DNA of 64,000 bases from Streptomyces sp. JB150 (GTDB lineage: Bacteria > Actinomycetota > Actinomycetes > Streptomycetales > Streptomycetaceae), in the NCBI RefSeq assembly GCF_011193355.1, contig NZ_CP049780.1:4723522-4787521 (forward strand), read 5' to 3'. A program made the translations under genes and the position numbers. The notes under the pieces are model-generated. The model searched no databases. It was not told the origin of the DNA and saw only the letters and a program-made list of their open reading frames with translations. Shown here piece after piece: positions 45,128 to 53,700 of this stretch. Position 1 is the stretch's first letter. Each line of letters starts with the position of its first letter.

Positions 45128-46357
45128 ATGAGCTACCGCACCGCTGACTCCTTTCGCACCGTCACGCTCGACGATGTGCGCGGGGCGCAGAAGATGCTCA
45201 CGGGGGTCGCGCGGGTGACCGCGATGGAGGGCAGCCGGCACCTGAGCGGTCTCGTCGGCTCGCCCGTGCACCTCAAGTGCGAGAACCTCCAGCGGACGGG
45301 CTCGTTCAAGCTGCGCGGCGCCTACGTGCGGATCGCCGGGCTGCTGCCCGAGGAGCGGGCCGCCGGAGTGGTCGCCGCGAGCGCAGGCAACCACGCGCAG
45401 GGCGTGGCCCTGGCGTCGTCCCTGCTCGGGGTGCGCGCGACGGTGTTCATGCCGAAGGGCGCCCCGCTGCCGAAGATCAGCGCCACGCGGGACTACGGCG
45501 CCGAGGTGCGCCTGCACGGTCACGTCGTCGACGAGACGCTGGCCGCCGCGCAGCAGTACGCCGACGACACCGGCGCGGTCTTCATCCACCCCTTCGACCA
45601 CCCCGACGTCATCGCGGGCCAGGGCACCGTCGGCCTGGAGATCCTGGAGCAGTGCCCGGAGGTGCGCACGATCGTCGTGGGGATCGGCGGCGGCGGGCTC
45701 GCCGCGGGCATCGCGGTCGCGGTGAAGGCGCTGCGGCCGGACGTGCGGATCGTCGGTGTGCAGGCGGCGGGCGCTGCGGCGTATCCGCCCTCGCTGGCGG
45801 CGGGCCGCCCGGTGTCGGTCGGGAACCCGGCGACGATGGCCGACGGCATCAGGGTCGGCCGCCCCGGCGACGTGCCGTTCGGGATCGTCGGCGCGCTCGT
45901 CGACGAGGTGCGCACGGTCACCGAGGACGAGCTGTCCACCGCGCTGCTGCTGTGCCTGGAGCGGGCCAAGCTGGTCGTGGAGCCGGCCGGGGCGAGCCCG
46001 GTCGCGGCGCTGCTGAGCGCCCCCGGCGCGTTCGAGGGGCCGGTGGTGGCGGTGCTGTCGGGCGGCAACGTCGACCCGGTGCTGATGCAGCGCGTCCTGC
46101 GGCACGGCATGGCCGCGCAGGGCCGCTACCTGGCCGTACGCCTCCGGCTGACCGACCGGCCGGGCGCCCTCGCGACGCTGCTCGCGGTGCTGTCGGCGGT
46201 CGACGCGAACGTCCTGGACGTGAGTCACGTGCGGACCGATCCGCGCCTCGGCCTGACCGAGGCGGAGGTCGAGCTGCACCTGGAGACCATGGGCCCCGCG
46301 CACTGCGCCGAGGTCGGCGAGGCGCTGCGCACGGCGGGCTACACGGTCATCGGGTGA
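45128..46357 (+). CDS. ilvA: Threonine ammonia-lyase
   Basis: A 409-residue PLP enzyme converting threonine to 2-oxobutanoate for isoleucine. The PLP lysine is Lys61 in TGSFKLRGAY. SAGNHAQGVALA, the phosphate-binding GIGGGGLAAGIA and SGGNVDP are canonical. The C-terminal 70 residues form a single ACT-like domain (RLRLTDRPGALATLLAVLSA), so it is the one-ACT form and not the double-ACT enterobacterial IlvA. It converges with greA. Confidence 0.93.
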   Translation: MSYRTADSFRTVTLDDVRGAQKMLTGVARVTAMEGSRHLSGLVGSPVHLKCENLQRTGSFKLRGAYVRIAGLLPEERAAGVVAASAGNHAQGVALASSLLGVRATVFMPKGAPLPKISATRDYGAEVRLHGHVVDETLAAAQQYADDTGAVFIHPFDHPDVIAGQGTVGLEILEQCPEVRTIVVGIGGGGLAAGIAVAVKALRPDVRIVGVQAAGAAAYPPSLAAGRPVSVGNPATMADGIRVGRPGDVPFGIVGALVDEVRTVTEDELSTALLLCLERAKLVVEPAGASPVAALLSAPGAFEGPVVAVLSGGNVDPVLMQRVLRHGMAAQGRYLAVRLRLTDRPGALATLLAVLSAVDANVLDVSHVRTDPRLGLTEAEVELHLETMGPAHCAEVGEALRTAGYTVIG

Positions 46358-46384
46358 GGCGCGCCGGACCGCGGGCGTACGACG

Positions 46385-46416
46385 GCGCCCCCGGCGTCAC
46401 AGGACACCGGGGGCGC
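46385..46416. terminator. Terminator between ilvA and greA
   Basis: GCGCCCCCGGCGT pairs with ACACCGGGGGCGC with a single mismatch and a 6-base loop, between converging genes. Confidence 0.75.
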
Positions 46417-46441
46417 GCGGCAGCAGTGGCGGCGGCTGGGG

Positions 46442-46939
46442 TCAGCCGCTGTACGGCTCGGCCTTCAGGATCCGCACCGAGGCCTTCTTGCCGTTGGGCA
46501 GCTCGTACTCCGCGTCCTCGCCGACCTTCTTGCCGTTGACGCCGGTGCCCAGCGGGGACTGCGGCGAGTACGTCTCGATGGTCTCGCTCGCGTACTCCCG
46601 GGAGGCGAGCAGGAACGTCAGCGTGTCGTCCTCGTCGCCGTCGAAGGCGATCGTGACGACCATGCCGGGCGCGACGACGCCCTCGGTCGCCGGAGGCTCA
46701 CCCACCTTGGCGTTCTCGAGGAGCTGGGTCAGCTGGCGCACGCGGAGCTCCTGCTTGCCCTGCTCCTCCTTGGCCGCGTGGTACCCGCCGTTCTCCCGCA
46801 GGTCGCCCTCCTCACGCGCCGCGGCGATCTTGGCCGCGATCTCGGTGCGCGCGGGACCAGACAGGTATTCAAGCTCTTCCTTGAGCTTGTCATACGCCTC
46901 CTGGGTCAGCCAGGTGACGTTCTCGCTGGTCTGGGTCAC
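46442..46939 (-). CDS. greA: Transcription elongation factor GreA
   Basis: A 165-residue factor that lets RNA polymerase cleave back-tracked RNA. The coiled-coil N-domain carries the acidic tip EEGDLRENGGYHAAKEEQG, and the C-terminal FKBP-like domain shows YSPQSPLGTGVNGKKVGE. GTG at 46939 has GAGGAG upstream. With DUF4307, mca, a small gene and DUF255 it forms a run that I remember as conserved in Mycobacterium. Confidence 0.95.
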   Translation of the reverse strand: MTQTSENVTWLTQEAYDKLKEELEYLSGPARTEIAAKIAAAREEGDLRENGGYHAAKEEQGKQELRVRQLTQLLENAKVGEPPATEGVVAPGMVVTIAFDGDEDDTLTFLLASREYASETIETYSPQSPLGTGVNGKKVGEDAEYELPNGKKASVRILKAEPYSG

Positions 46940-47132
46940 AGGTGCTCCTCGTCGGTACTGGGAATACAAAGCATCGCCCTACCCAGAAGCATGTTCCTTC
47001 AGGAGTGGGCGAAACCACGAGCCTAACAATTCAGGGACGGAACGGGGAGGACATAAGTCACTAAAACCACGTCACCGCAGGTCAGCCAGTCGATATTCCG
47101 GGTGGTGCGTCGGGCGGCGCGCGGTGGTGCGC

Positions 47133-47531
47133 TCAGTCCGCGTGGCAGCCCAGCAGCTCGGCCGTGGTCCCGGGCGCGGTGGTGCGCAGCGTGACGACCT
47201 CGGTGAGGCGGGTGGCGTCGCCGGCGAAGCGGAAGTCGGCCCGGCCGACCTCGGCGCCGTTCTCCGCCTGGGACCGGACCGTGCAGTAGCCGGACGCGCC
47301 GGCGTCCTTCTCGATGTGCAGTTCGACCTTCACCGCATCGTCCTGGAGATCGAAACTGATCACTTCTGCGCTGATCTTGTTCTGGCCGACGTAGTGGTAC
47401 GCGAAGTACCCGACCAGGACGACGAGCAGCGCTCCCAGGACCCCGCCGACGGTCTTGAGCGTGCGGTCCGTGCGCTCGTCCGAGGAACGGCCGTAGCGGC
47501 CCTCGCGCAGCGGCGTACGCACCGTACTCAT
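47133..47531 (-). CDS. DUF4307 membrane protein
   Basis: A 132-residue protein with an Arg-rich cytoplasmic start, one helix (TVGGVLGALLVVLVGYFAYHYV) and an outer domain with two cysteines (GYCTVRS and LLGCHAD). I recognise the DUF4307 pattern; the mycobacterial counterpart (Rv1081c) also sits beside mca. Function is unknown. AGAGGAT precedes the ATG at 47531; it is divergent from mca. Confidence 0.85.
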   Translation of the reverse strand: MSTVRTPLREGRYGRSSDERTDRTLKTVGGVLGALLVVLVGYFAYHYVGQNKISAEVISFDLQDDAVKVELHIEKDAGASGYCTVRSQAENGAEVGRADFRFAGDATRLTEVVTLRTTAPGTTAELLGCHAD

Positions 47532-47681
47532 GATCATCCTCTCGGCCGGGCGGGACACCCTGTTCCGAAACGGGCCATCCGGGCCTTACCCCGGAATTAT
47601 TCACCCTCCGGTTCGGTCACTATAGAAGCCGCCGTTCGCTCCCGGTCCACCGGGCGCCGACACAACGACCGAGGAAGAGCC

Positions 47682-48563
47682 TTGACTGACCAGCTGCGAC
47701 TCATGGCCGTGCACGCACACCCCGACGACGAGTCGAGCAAGGGGGCGGCCACCATGGCGAAGTACGTGTCCGAGGGGGTGGACGTGCTCGTGGTGACCTG
47801 CACGGGCGGGGAACGCGGCTCCATCCTCAACCCGAAGCTCCAGGGCGACACCTACATCGAGGAGAACATCCACGAGGTCCGCCGCAAGGAGATGGACGAG
47901 GCCCGGGAGATCCTCGGCGTCAAGCAGGAGTGGCTCGGCTTCGTCGACTCCGGCCTGCCCGAGGGCGACCCGCTGCCGCCGCTGCCGGAGGGCTGCTTCG
48001 CCCTGGAGGACGTCGACCACGCGGCCGGCGAGCTGGTGCGGAAGATCCGCTCCTTCCGTCCCCAGGTGATCACCACCTACGACGAGAACGGCGGCTACCC
48101 GCACCCCGACCACATCATGACCCACAAGATCACGATGGTGGCCTTCGAGGGCGCGGCCGACACCGAGAAGTACCCCGAGGCCGAGTACGGCCCGGCCTAC
48201 CAGCCGCTGAAGGTCTACTACAACCAGGGCTTCAACCGCCCCCGCACCGAGGCCCTGCACCAGGCCATGCTGGACCGCGGCCTGGAGTCCCCCTACGGGG
48301 ACTGGCTCAAGCGCTGGGACGAGTCCGGCTTCAAGGACCGCACCCTCACCACCCACGTGCCCTGCGCCGAGTTCTTCGAGATCCGCGACAAGGCCCTGCT
48401 CGCCCACCGCACCCAGATCGACCCCGACGGCGGCTGGTTCCGTGTCCCGCTGGAGCTGCAGAAGGAGGTCTGGCCCACCGAGGAGTACGAGCTGGCGAAG
48501 TCCCTCGTCGATACCTCCCTCCCCGAGGACGACCTCTTCGCGGGCATCCGGGACAATGCCTGA
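47682..48563 (+). CDS. mca: Mycothiol S-conjugate amidase
   Basis: A 293-residue zinc amidase that cuts mycothiol adducts of toxins, releasing mercapturic acids for export. Zinc ligands lie in AHPDDE (His13, Asp16) and HPDH (His144), and GGERGSILNP is typical. Length and the C-terminal FRVPLELQKEVWPTEEYEL separate it from MshB. A TTG start follows GAGGAAGAG. The small membrane gene overlaps or closely follows its stop. Confidence 0.94.
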   Translation: MTDQLRLMAVHAHPDDESSKGAATMAKYVSEGVDVLVVTCTGGERGSILNPKLQGDTYIEENIHEVRRKEMDEAREILGVKQEWLGFVDSGLPEGDPLPPLPEGCFALEDVDHAAGELVRKIRSFRPQVITTYDENGGYPHPDHIMTHKITMVAFEGAADTEKYPEAEYGPAYQPLKVYYNQGFNRPRTEALHQAMLDRGLESPYGDWLKRWDESGFKDRTLTTHVPCAEFFEIRDKALLAHRTQIDPDGGWFRVPLELQKEVWPTEEYELAKSLVDTSLPEDDLFAGIRDNA

Positions 48564-48564
48564 C

Positions 48565-48798
48565 ATGACCCCAAGCACAAGCCTGGCCGTGACGCACTTC
48601 GTGACCATCGCCAAGGAGTTCGACAAGGACAAGGTCACCCCCGGTGTCCTCGGCTTCATCGTCTTCGCGGTGATGGGCCTGGCCGTCTGGGCCCTGATGA
48701 AGTCGATGAACAAGCACATGGGCAAGGTCGACTTCGAGGAGGCCCCGGCGGACGGCGGCGAGCCGTCGGCCGCCGCCCCCGAGGCGACAAAGAGCTGA
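48565..48798 (+). CDS. Small single-span membrane protein after mca
   Basis: A 77-residue protein with one helix (VLGFIVFAVMGLAVWALMKSM) and an acidic tail. ATG at 48565 lies directly after the mca stop, and an in-frame ATG at 48556 overlaps it, so it is translationally coupled. Its place equals Rv1083 in M. tuberculosis as I remember it. Function is unknown. Confidence 0.82.
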   Translation: MTPSTSLAVTHFVTIAKEFDKDKVTPGVLGFIVFAVMGLAVWALMKSMNKHMGKVDFEEAPADGGEPSAAAPEATKS

Positions 48799-48807
48799 CC
48801 CGCCCGG

Positions 48808-50009
48808 TCAGCGGGCGTCACCGGCCGCCCGCACCGCCACGCCCATCACCTCCCGGGCGTGGCGGCTCGGCACCATGCCCAGGCGCCACGCCTGCCGGCC
48901 CGCCTCCAGGCTGACCCGCGCTCCAGCAGCAGCCCGTACGCCGCGACACAGCCGTCGAGCTTCTCGTCGCGCGCCGGATGCCCGGCGCGGGCCGGCTGGG
49001 CCGGCCCTTCCCGCGCCACCGCCGTCCCCACCTCCACCCCGCCCACAGCGGCGTACGGCAGCAGCGTGCAGCGCGGGAAGCGGGCCCGGTCCTCGCCCCG
49101 CCGGTCGCCGTACGACGCGAACAGGCCGGCCGTCTCGTCGCACGGGGCGAGCGCCTGCGCCGTGCGCGCGTCGCCCGCGTCCACCACGGCCGGCTCCAGG
49201 CAGGTCCCCGCCTCGCCGTGGGGGACGCCGATGCGCTGGAAGCCGGCGCGGGCGTCGACCAGCAGCCGGCGGGCGAAACCCGAGTCGCGCAGCGGGCCGG
49301 TCCGCGCCGCCCGCTGGTCGCGGGTGACCCGCGCGGAGTGGTGCCGGGCACACAGGCCAGGCCGTACACGTCCCGCATCGGGCAGGTGCCCGAACGACTG
49401 CTCCAGCGCCGCCCGCCGCCGCGCTCTTGTCCGCGCCCAGCTGCCGCGGTCCGCCCTGCGCCGGCCCGGTCGCCGCGGCGAGCACTGGCTGCTGACCGGG
49501 GAACGGCCGGATGCCGCGCCTCCAGTGCCGTCAGCCACTGGACCGCAGCCGCTCCGGCCCGCCGGGCTGCCCGGCCGCGCCCGCGCGGTGGTGCGCCACC
49601 GGCAGATGCGCCCCGGCCACCTTCACGACGGTCGCCGCCGCCCCCGCGCACCCGACGGTCACGCCGGCGCCCAGCGCGGTCCCGGTGCCGGTGCCCAGCG
49701 CCAGATCGGCGACGGCCGCGGCGACCGCCGCGACCACCGCCACCATCAGCGGCGTCCCGGCCCCCTCGCGCGCGTAGCGCTGCCCGAAGGTCAGCCGCCC
49801 GGCCTCCCCGTCCAGCGCCCGGCCTCCGCCTCGTCCAGCGCCCGGGCGTAGGCCTCGTACTTCTCCCCGGCCGCCCGCGCCATCGCGTCCAGCGCCCCGC
49901 GCGCCCGCGTCAGCAGCACCTTCCCGTCGACGCGGCCCCCGGACCGCCGCACCTCCTCCACGACCCTCACCAGCCGCCGCTCGGCCTCGGCCCGATGACT
50001 GTCCCGCAT
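48808..50009 (-). pseudogene. Membrane protein gene with many frameshifts
   Basis: One protein can be followed from the ATG at 50009 to the stop at 48808, but only by changing frame at least five times. In order: [20 protein letters not shown] with a helical region in one frame (to about 49815); [12 protein letters not shown] and the two-helix segment [20 protein letters not shown] in a second (49531-49780); [11 protein letters not shown] in a third; [34 protein letters not shown] and [14 protein letters not shown], again in alternating frames; and the end LEAGRQAWRLGMVPSRHAREV in the second. Neighbouring genes are intact. It is either a decayed gene or a local cluster of sequence errors. No family recognised. 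Confidence 0.7.
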
Positions 50010-50156
50010 GGCGCGTCGCCCTCCGGCGGCAACGGCGTGCCCGGCCACGTGTGCGGCGCGGGACGAGTCGAGGGGAGAGGGCGTGACCGCCGCGATCCCG
50101 GGCGCCGCGTCCCGTGCCGTGCGCCGGGGAACGGGTACTGGGGCAGGATGGGAACC

Positions 50157-52196
50157 ATGCCGAACCGACTCGCCCACGAGACGTCCCCCTACCTGCTCCA
50201 GCACGCGGACAACCCCGTCGACTGGTGGCCCTGGTCCGAGGAGGCGTTCGCGGAGGCGCGGCGCCGGGACGTGCCCGTGCTGCTGAGCGTCGGCTACGCG
50301 AGCTGCCACTGGTGCCACGTCATGGCGCACGAGTCCTTCGAGGACGAGACCACCGCCGCCTACCTCAACGAGCACTTCGTCAGCGTCAAGGTCGACCGCG
50401 AGGAACGCCCCGACGTGGACGCCGTCTACATGGAGGCCGTGCAGGCGGCCACCGGGCACGGCGGGTGGCCGATGACGGTGTTCCTGACCCCGGACGCGGA
50501 GCCGTTCTACTTCGGCACGTACTTCCCGCCCGCGCCGCGCCACGGGATGCCCTCCTTCCGGCAGGTGCTGGAGGGCGTGCGGCAGGCGTGGGACGACCGG
50601 CGCGAGGAGGTCGCCGACGTCGCGGGGAAGATCGTCCGCGATCTCGCCGGGCGGGAGATCGACTACGGCGCCGGCAAGCAGGTGCCCGGCGAGCAGGAGC
50701 TGGCACAGGCGCTGCTGGGGCTGACCCGGGAGTACGACCCGCAGCGCGGCGGGTTCGGCGGCGCGCCCAAGTTCCCGCCGTCCATGGTGATCGAGTTCCT
50801 GCTGCGCCACCACGCGCGCACCGGCTCCGAGGGCGCCCTGCAGATGGCGCGGGACACCTGCGAGCGGATGGCGCGGGGCGGGATGTACGACCAGCTCGGA
50901 GGCGGCTTCGCCCGCTACTCCGTCGACCGGGACTGGGTCGTGCCGCACTTCGAGAAGATGCTGTACGACAACGCGCTGCTCTGCCGGGTCTACGCCCACC
51001 TGTGGCGGGCCACCGGTTCCGAGCTGGCCCGCCGCGTCGCCCTGGAGACCGCCGACTTCATGGTGCGCGAGCTGCGCACCGCCGAGGGCGGGTTCGCCTC
51101 CGCGCTCGACGCCGACAGCGACGACGGGACCGGGCGGCACGTCGAGGGCGCGTACTACGTGTGGACGCCGGACCAGCTGCGCGCCGTCCTCGGCGACGAC
51201 GACGCCCGGCTCGCCGCCCAGTACTTCGGCGTCACCGAGGAGGGAACCTTCGAACACGGCTCCTCGGTGCTGCAGCTGCCGCAGCAGGAGGGCGTCTTCG
51301 ACGCCGCGCGGATCGACGGCGTACGCCAGCGGCTGCTGCGGGCCCGCGGCGAGCGGCCCGCGCCCGGCCGGGACGACAAGATCGTCGCCGCCTGGAACGG
51401 CCTCGCCGTCGCCGCGCTCGCCGAGACCGGCGCCTACTTCGACCGCCCGGACCTCGTCGACGCCGCCCTCGCCGCCGCCGACCTGCTGGTGAGGGTGCAC
51501 CTCGACGACCGCGCCCACCTCTCCCGCACCAGCAAGGACGGGCGGGCCGGCGCCAACGCGGGCGTGCTGGAGGACTACGCGGACGTCGCCGAGGGGTTCC
51601 TCGCGCTGGCCTCCGTCACCGGCGAGGGCGTGTGGCTGGACTTCGCCGGGCTGCTGCTCGACCACGTGCTCACCCGGTTCGCCGACGAGAGGACCGGCGC
51701 GCTGTTCGACACCGCCGCCGACGCCGAACGGCTCATCCGCCGGCCGCAGGACCCGACCGACAACGCCGCCCCGTCCGGCTGGACCGCCGCCGCGGGCGCG
51801 CTGCTGAGCTACGCCGCCCACACCGGCTCCGCGCCGCACCGCACCGCCGCCGAGCGGGCGCTCGGCGTGGTGAAGGTGCTGGGACCGCGCGTGCCGCGGT
51901 TCATCGGCTGGGGGCTCGCGGTGGCGGAGGCGCTGCTGGACGGGCCGCGCGAGGTGGCGGTCGTGGGGCGCGCGGCGGACGACACCGGCGCGCGGGAGCT
52001 GCACCGCACCGCGCTGCTCGCCACCGCGCCGGGTGCCGTCGTCGCGTACGGCCCGGCGGGCGGCGAGGAGTTCCCGCTGCTCGCGGACCGGCCGCTGGTC
52101 GGCGGTGAACCGGCCGCGTACGTCTGCCGCAACTTCACCTGTGACGCTCCGACGACCGACCCGCAGCGGCTGCGCGCGGCGCTCTCGGGGCACTGA
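50157..52196 (+). CDS. DUF255 thioredoxin-domain protein (YyaL/spermatogenesis-associated type)
   Basis: A 679-residue protein. Residues 1-150 are a thioredoxin-like DUF255 domain starting [21 protein letters not shown] with the motif CHWCH (Cys50, Cys53) and [11 protein letters not shown]. The rest is an alpha/alpha six-barrel of the glycoside hydrolase or N-acylglucosamine epimerase type ([36 protein letters not shown]). The biochemical role is unsettled in the family. The start at 50157 was chosen from NRLAHE; an ATG lies nine bases before. Rv1084 is the remembered counterpart. Confidence 0.9.
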   Translation: MPNRLAHETSPYLLQHADNPVDWWPWSEEAFAEARRRDVPVLLSVGYASCHWCHVMAHESFEDETTAAYLNEHFVSVKVDREERPDVDAVYMEAVQAATGHGGWPMTVFLTPDAEPFYFGTYFPPAPRHGMPSFRQVLEGVRQAWDDRREEVADVAGKIVRDLAGREIDYGAGKQVPGEQELAQALLGLTREYDPQRGGFGGAPKFPPSMVIEFLLRHHARTGSEGALQMARDTCERMARGGMYDQLGGGFARYSVDRDWVVPHFEKMLYDNALLCRVYAHLWRATGSELARRVALETADFMVRELRTAEGGFASALDADSDDGTGRHVEGAYYVWTPDQLRAVLGDDDARLAAQYFGVTEEGTFEHGSSVLQLPQQEGVFDAARIDGVRQRLLRARGERPAPGRDDKIVAAWNGLAVAALAETGAYFDRPDLVDAALAAADLLVRVHLDDRAHLSRTSKDGRAGANAGVLEDYADVAEGFLALASVTGEGVWLDFAGLLLDHVLTRFADERTGALFDTAADAERLIRRPQDPTDNAAPSGWTAAAGALLSYAAHTGSAPHRTAAERALGVVKVLGPRVPRFIGWGLAVAEALLDGPREVAVVGRAADDTGARELHRTALLATAPGAVVAYGPAGGEEFPLLADRPLVGGEPAAYVCRNFTCDAPTTDPQRLRAALSGH

Positions 52197-52437
52197 GCGG
52201 GGGCCGAGGCGGGCGCCGAGCGCTGGGCTTTCGGCTCGGAAAGCGCTGTCTGAAATGATCGGAAACTGAGCAGGTGTTCGGTTAGATCCCGCTAGGCGCC
52301 TCACCGGCCGGAAACACGCTTTTTATCGGAACAGCTCCCACGCTTCACGGTTCCCCCCTAGTCTCTGCACATGCCGTGACGCCCGGCCGCTGCCGACCGT
52401 CACGGCACGGGGGTTTTGGGGATCTGGGGGGATCTGT
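52197..52437 (+). promoter_or_regulatory. Upstream region of the glycosyltransferase operon
   Basis: TAGTCT (52358-52363) with ATG CCG TGA beginning six bases later (52370-52378) looks like a leaderless start of a two-codon reading frame, some 70 bases before the real TTG start. The DNA from about 52235 to 52330 is notably A/T-richer than its surroundings. No clear -35. Confidence 0.35.
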
Positions 52438-53700
52438 TTGCTGACGTCTGTCTTCATCGCTGCCGTTTCGCTCGCCCTGTTCTGGATGGCGGCCTTCACC
52501 CTGTGGTGGCAGATGCACGCGTGGCGCACGCCCGAAGTGCTGGCCTCCACCCGGTTCAGCCGGCCCGACGGGGCCGAGCAGCTGTCCTTCTCGCTGCTGC
52601 TGCCGGCACGCCACGAGCAGGCCGTGCTCGACCACACCATCCAGCGCCTGCTTCAGTCCACACACGCCGACTTCGAGATCATCGTGATCGTCGGCCACGA
52701 CGACCCGGAGACCGCCGAGGTCGCCGAGCGCGCCGCCGCGCGCGATACGCGGGTGCGGGTCGTCGTCGACACCCACGAGAAGAAGAACAAGCCGAAGGCC
52801 ATGAACACGGCGCTGCCGCACTGCCGCGGCGACGTCGTCGGGGTCTTCGACGCCGAGGACCAGGTCCATCCGGAGCTGCTGGCCCACGTCGACCACGCCT
52901 TCCGCGCCACCGGCGCCGACGTCGTCCAGGGCGGCGTCCAGCTGATCAACTTCCACTCCAGCTGGTACAGCCTGCGCAACTGCCTGGAGTACTTCTTCTG
53001 GTTCCGCTCCCGGCTGCACCTGCACGCCCAGAAGGGGTTCATCCCGCTCGGCGGCAACACCGTCTTCGTCCGCACCGACGTGCTGCGCGAGGCCGACGGC
53101 TGGGACCCGAACTGCCTCGCCGAGGACTGCGACCTGGGCGTGCGGCTGTCCAGCGTCGGCAAGAAGGTCGTCGTCGCCTACGACTCCGAGATGGTCACCC
53201 GCGAGGAGACACCCGGCTCGCTGATGAGCCTGCTGAAGCAGCGCACCCGCTGGAACCAGGGGTTCCTCCAGGTCTACCGCAAGCGCGACTGGAAACAGCT
53301 GCCCACCTTCGGACAGCGCCTCCTGGCCCGCTACACCCTCATGACGCCGTATCTGCAGGCCGTCTCCGGGGTGGTCATCCCGCTCAACGTCGGGATCGCG
53401 CTCTTCCTCGACGTGCCCGTCGGCGTCGCCTTCATCACCTTCCTGCCGGCCGTCACCGCCCTGGTGACCTTCGTCTTCGAGCTGGTCGGACTGCACGACT
53501 TCGGCAAGCAGTACGGGCTGCGCGTCCGGTTCGTCCACTACCTGAAGCTCATCCTGGGCGGCCCCTTCTACCAGGTGCTCCTCGCCGGGGCCGCCGTCCG
53601 CGCCGTCTGGCGCGAGCAGCGCGGCCAGAGCGACTGGGAGCTGACCAGCCATGTCGGCGCTCATCTCGCGCACGCGAACCGAGAGGACGTTCCTGCGTGA
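52438..53700 (+). CDS. Processive GT2 glycosyltransferase (cellulose-synthase-like)
   Basis: A 420-residue inner-membrane enzyme. TM1 is SVFIAAVSLALFWMAAFTLWW. The catalytic domain has the first Asp region (VIVGHDDPETAEVA), KNKPKAMNTAL, DAED, EDCDLGVRLS and the processivity motif QRTRW. Three C-terminal helices follow (YLQAVSGVVIPLNVGIALFL, VAFITFLPAVTALVTFVFE and the ILGGPFYQVLLAG hairpin). It probably polymerises a sugar from a nucleotide donor and threads it through the membrane; the sugar is not readable. TTG start with GGGGGGAT. Its stop overlaps the next start as GTGA. Confidence 0.88.
   Translation: MLTSVFIAAVSLALFWMAAFTLWWQMHAWRTPEVLASTRFSRPDGAEQLSFSLLLPARHEQAVLDHTIQRLLQSTHADFEIIVIVGHDDPETAEVAERAAARDTRVRVVVDTHEKKNKPKAMNTALPHCRGDVVGVFDAEDQVHPELLAHVDHAFRATGADVVQGGVQLINFHSSWYSLRNCLEYFFWFRSRLHLHAQKGFIPLGGNTVFVRTDVLREADGWDPNCLAEDCDLGVRLSSVGKKVVVAYDSEMVTREETPGSLMSLLKQRTRWNQGFLQVYRKRDWKQLPTFGQRLLARYTLMTPYLQAVSGVVIPLNVGIALFLDVPVGVAFITFLPAVTALVTFVFELVGLHDFGKQYGLRVRFVHYLKLILGGPFYQVLLAGAAVRAVWREQRGQSDWELTSHVGAHLAHANREDVPA

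Noticed and set aside
49791..52304. Long minus-strand frame across the DUF255 gene
   Set aside because: Only its last 72 codons (to 49791) look like protein and belong to the frameshifted gene; the rest mirrors DUF255.
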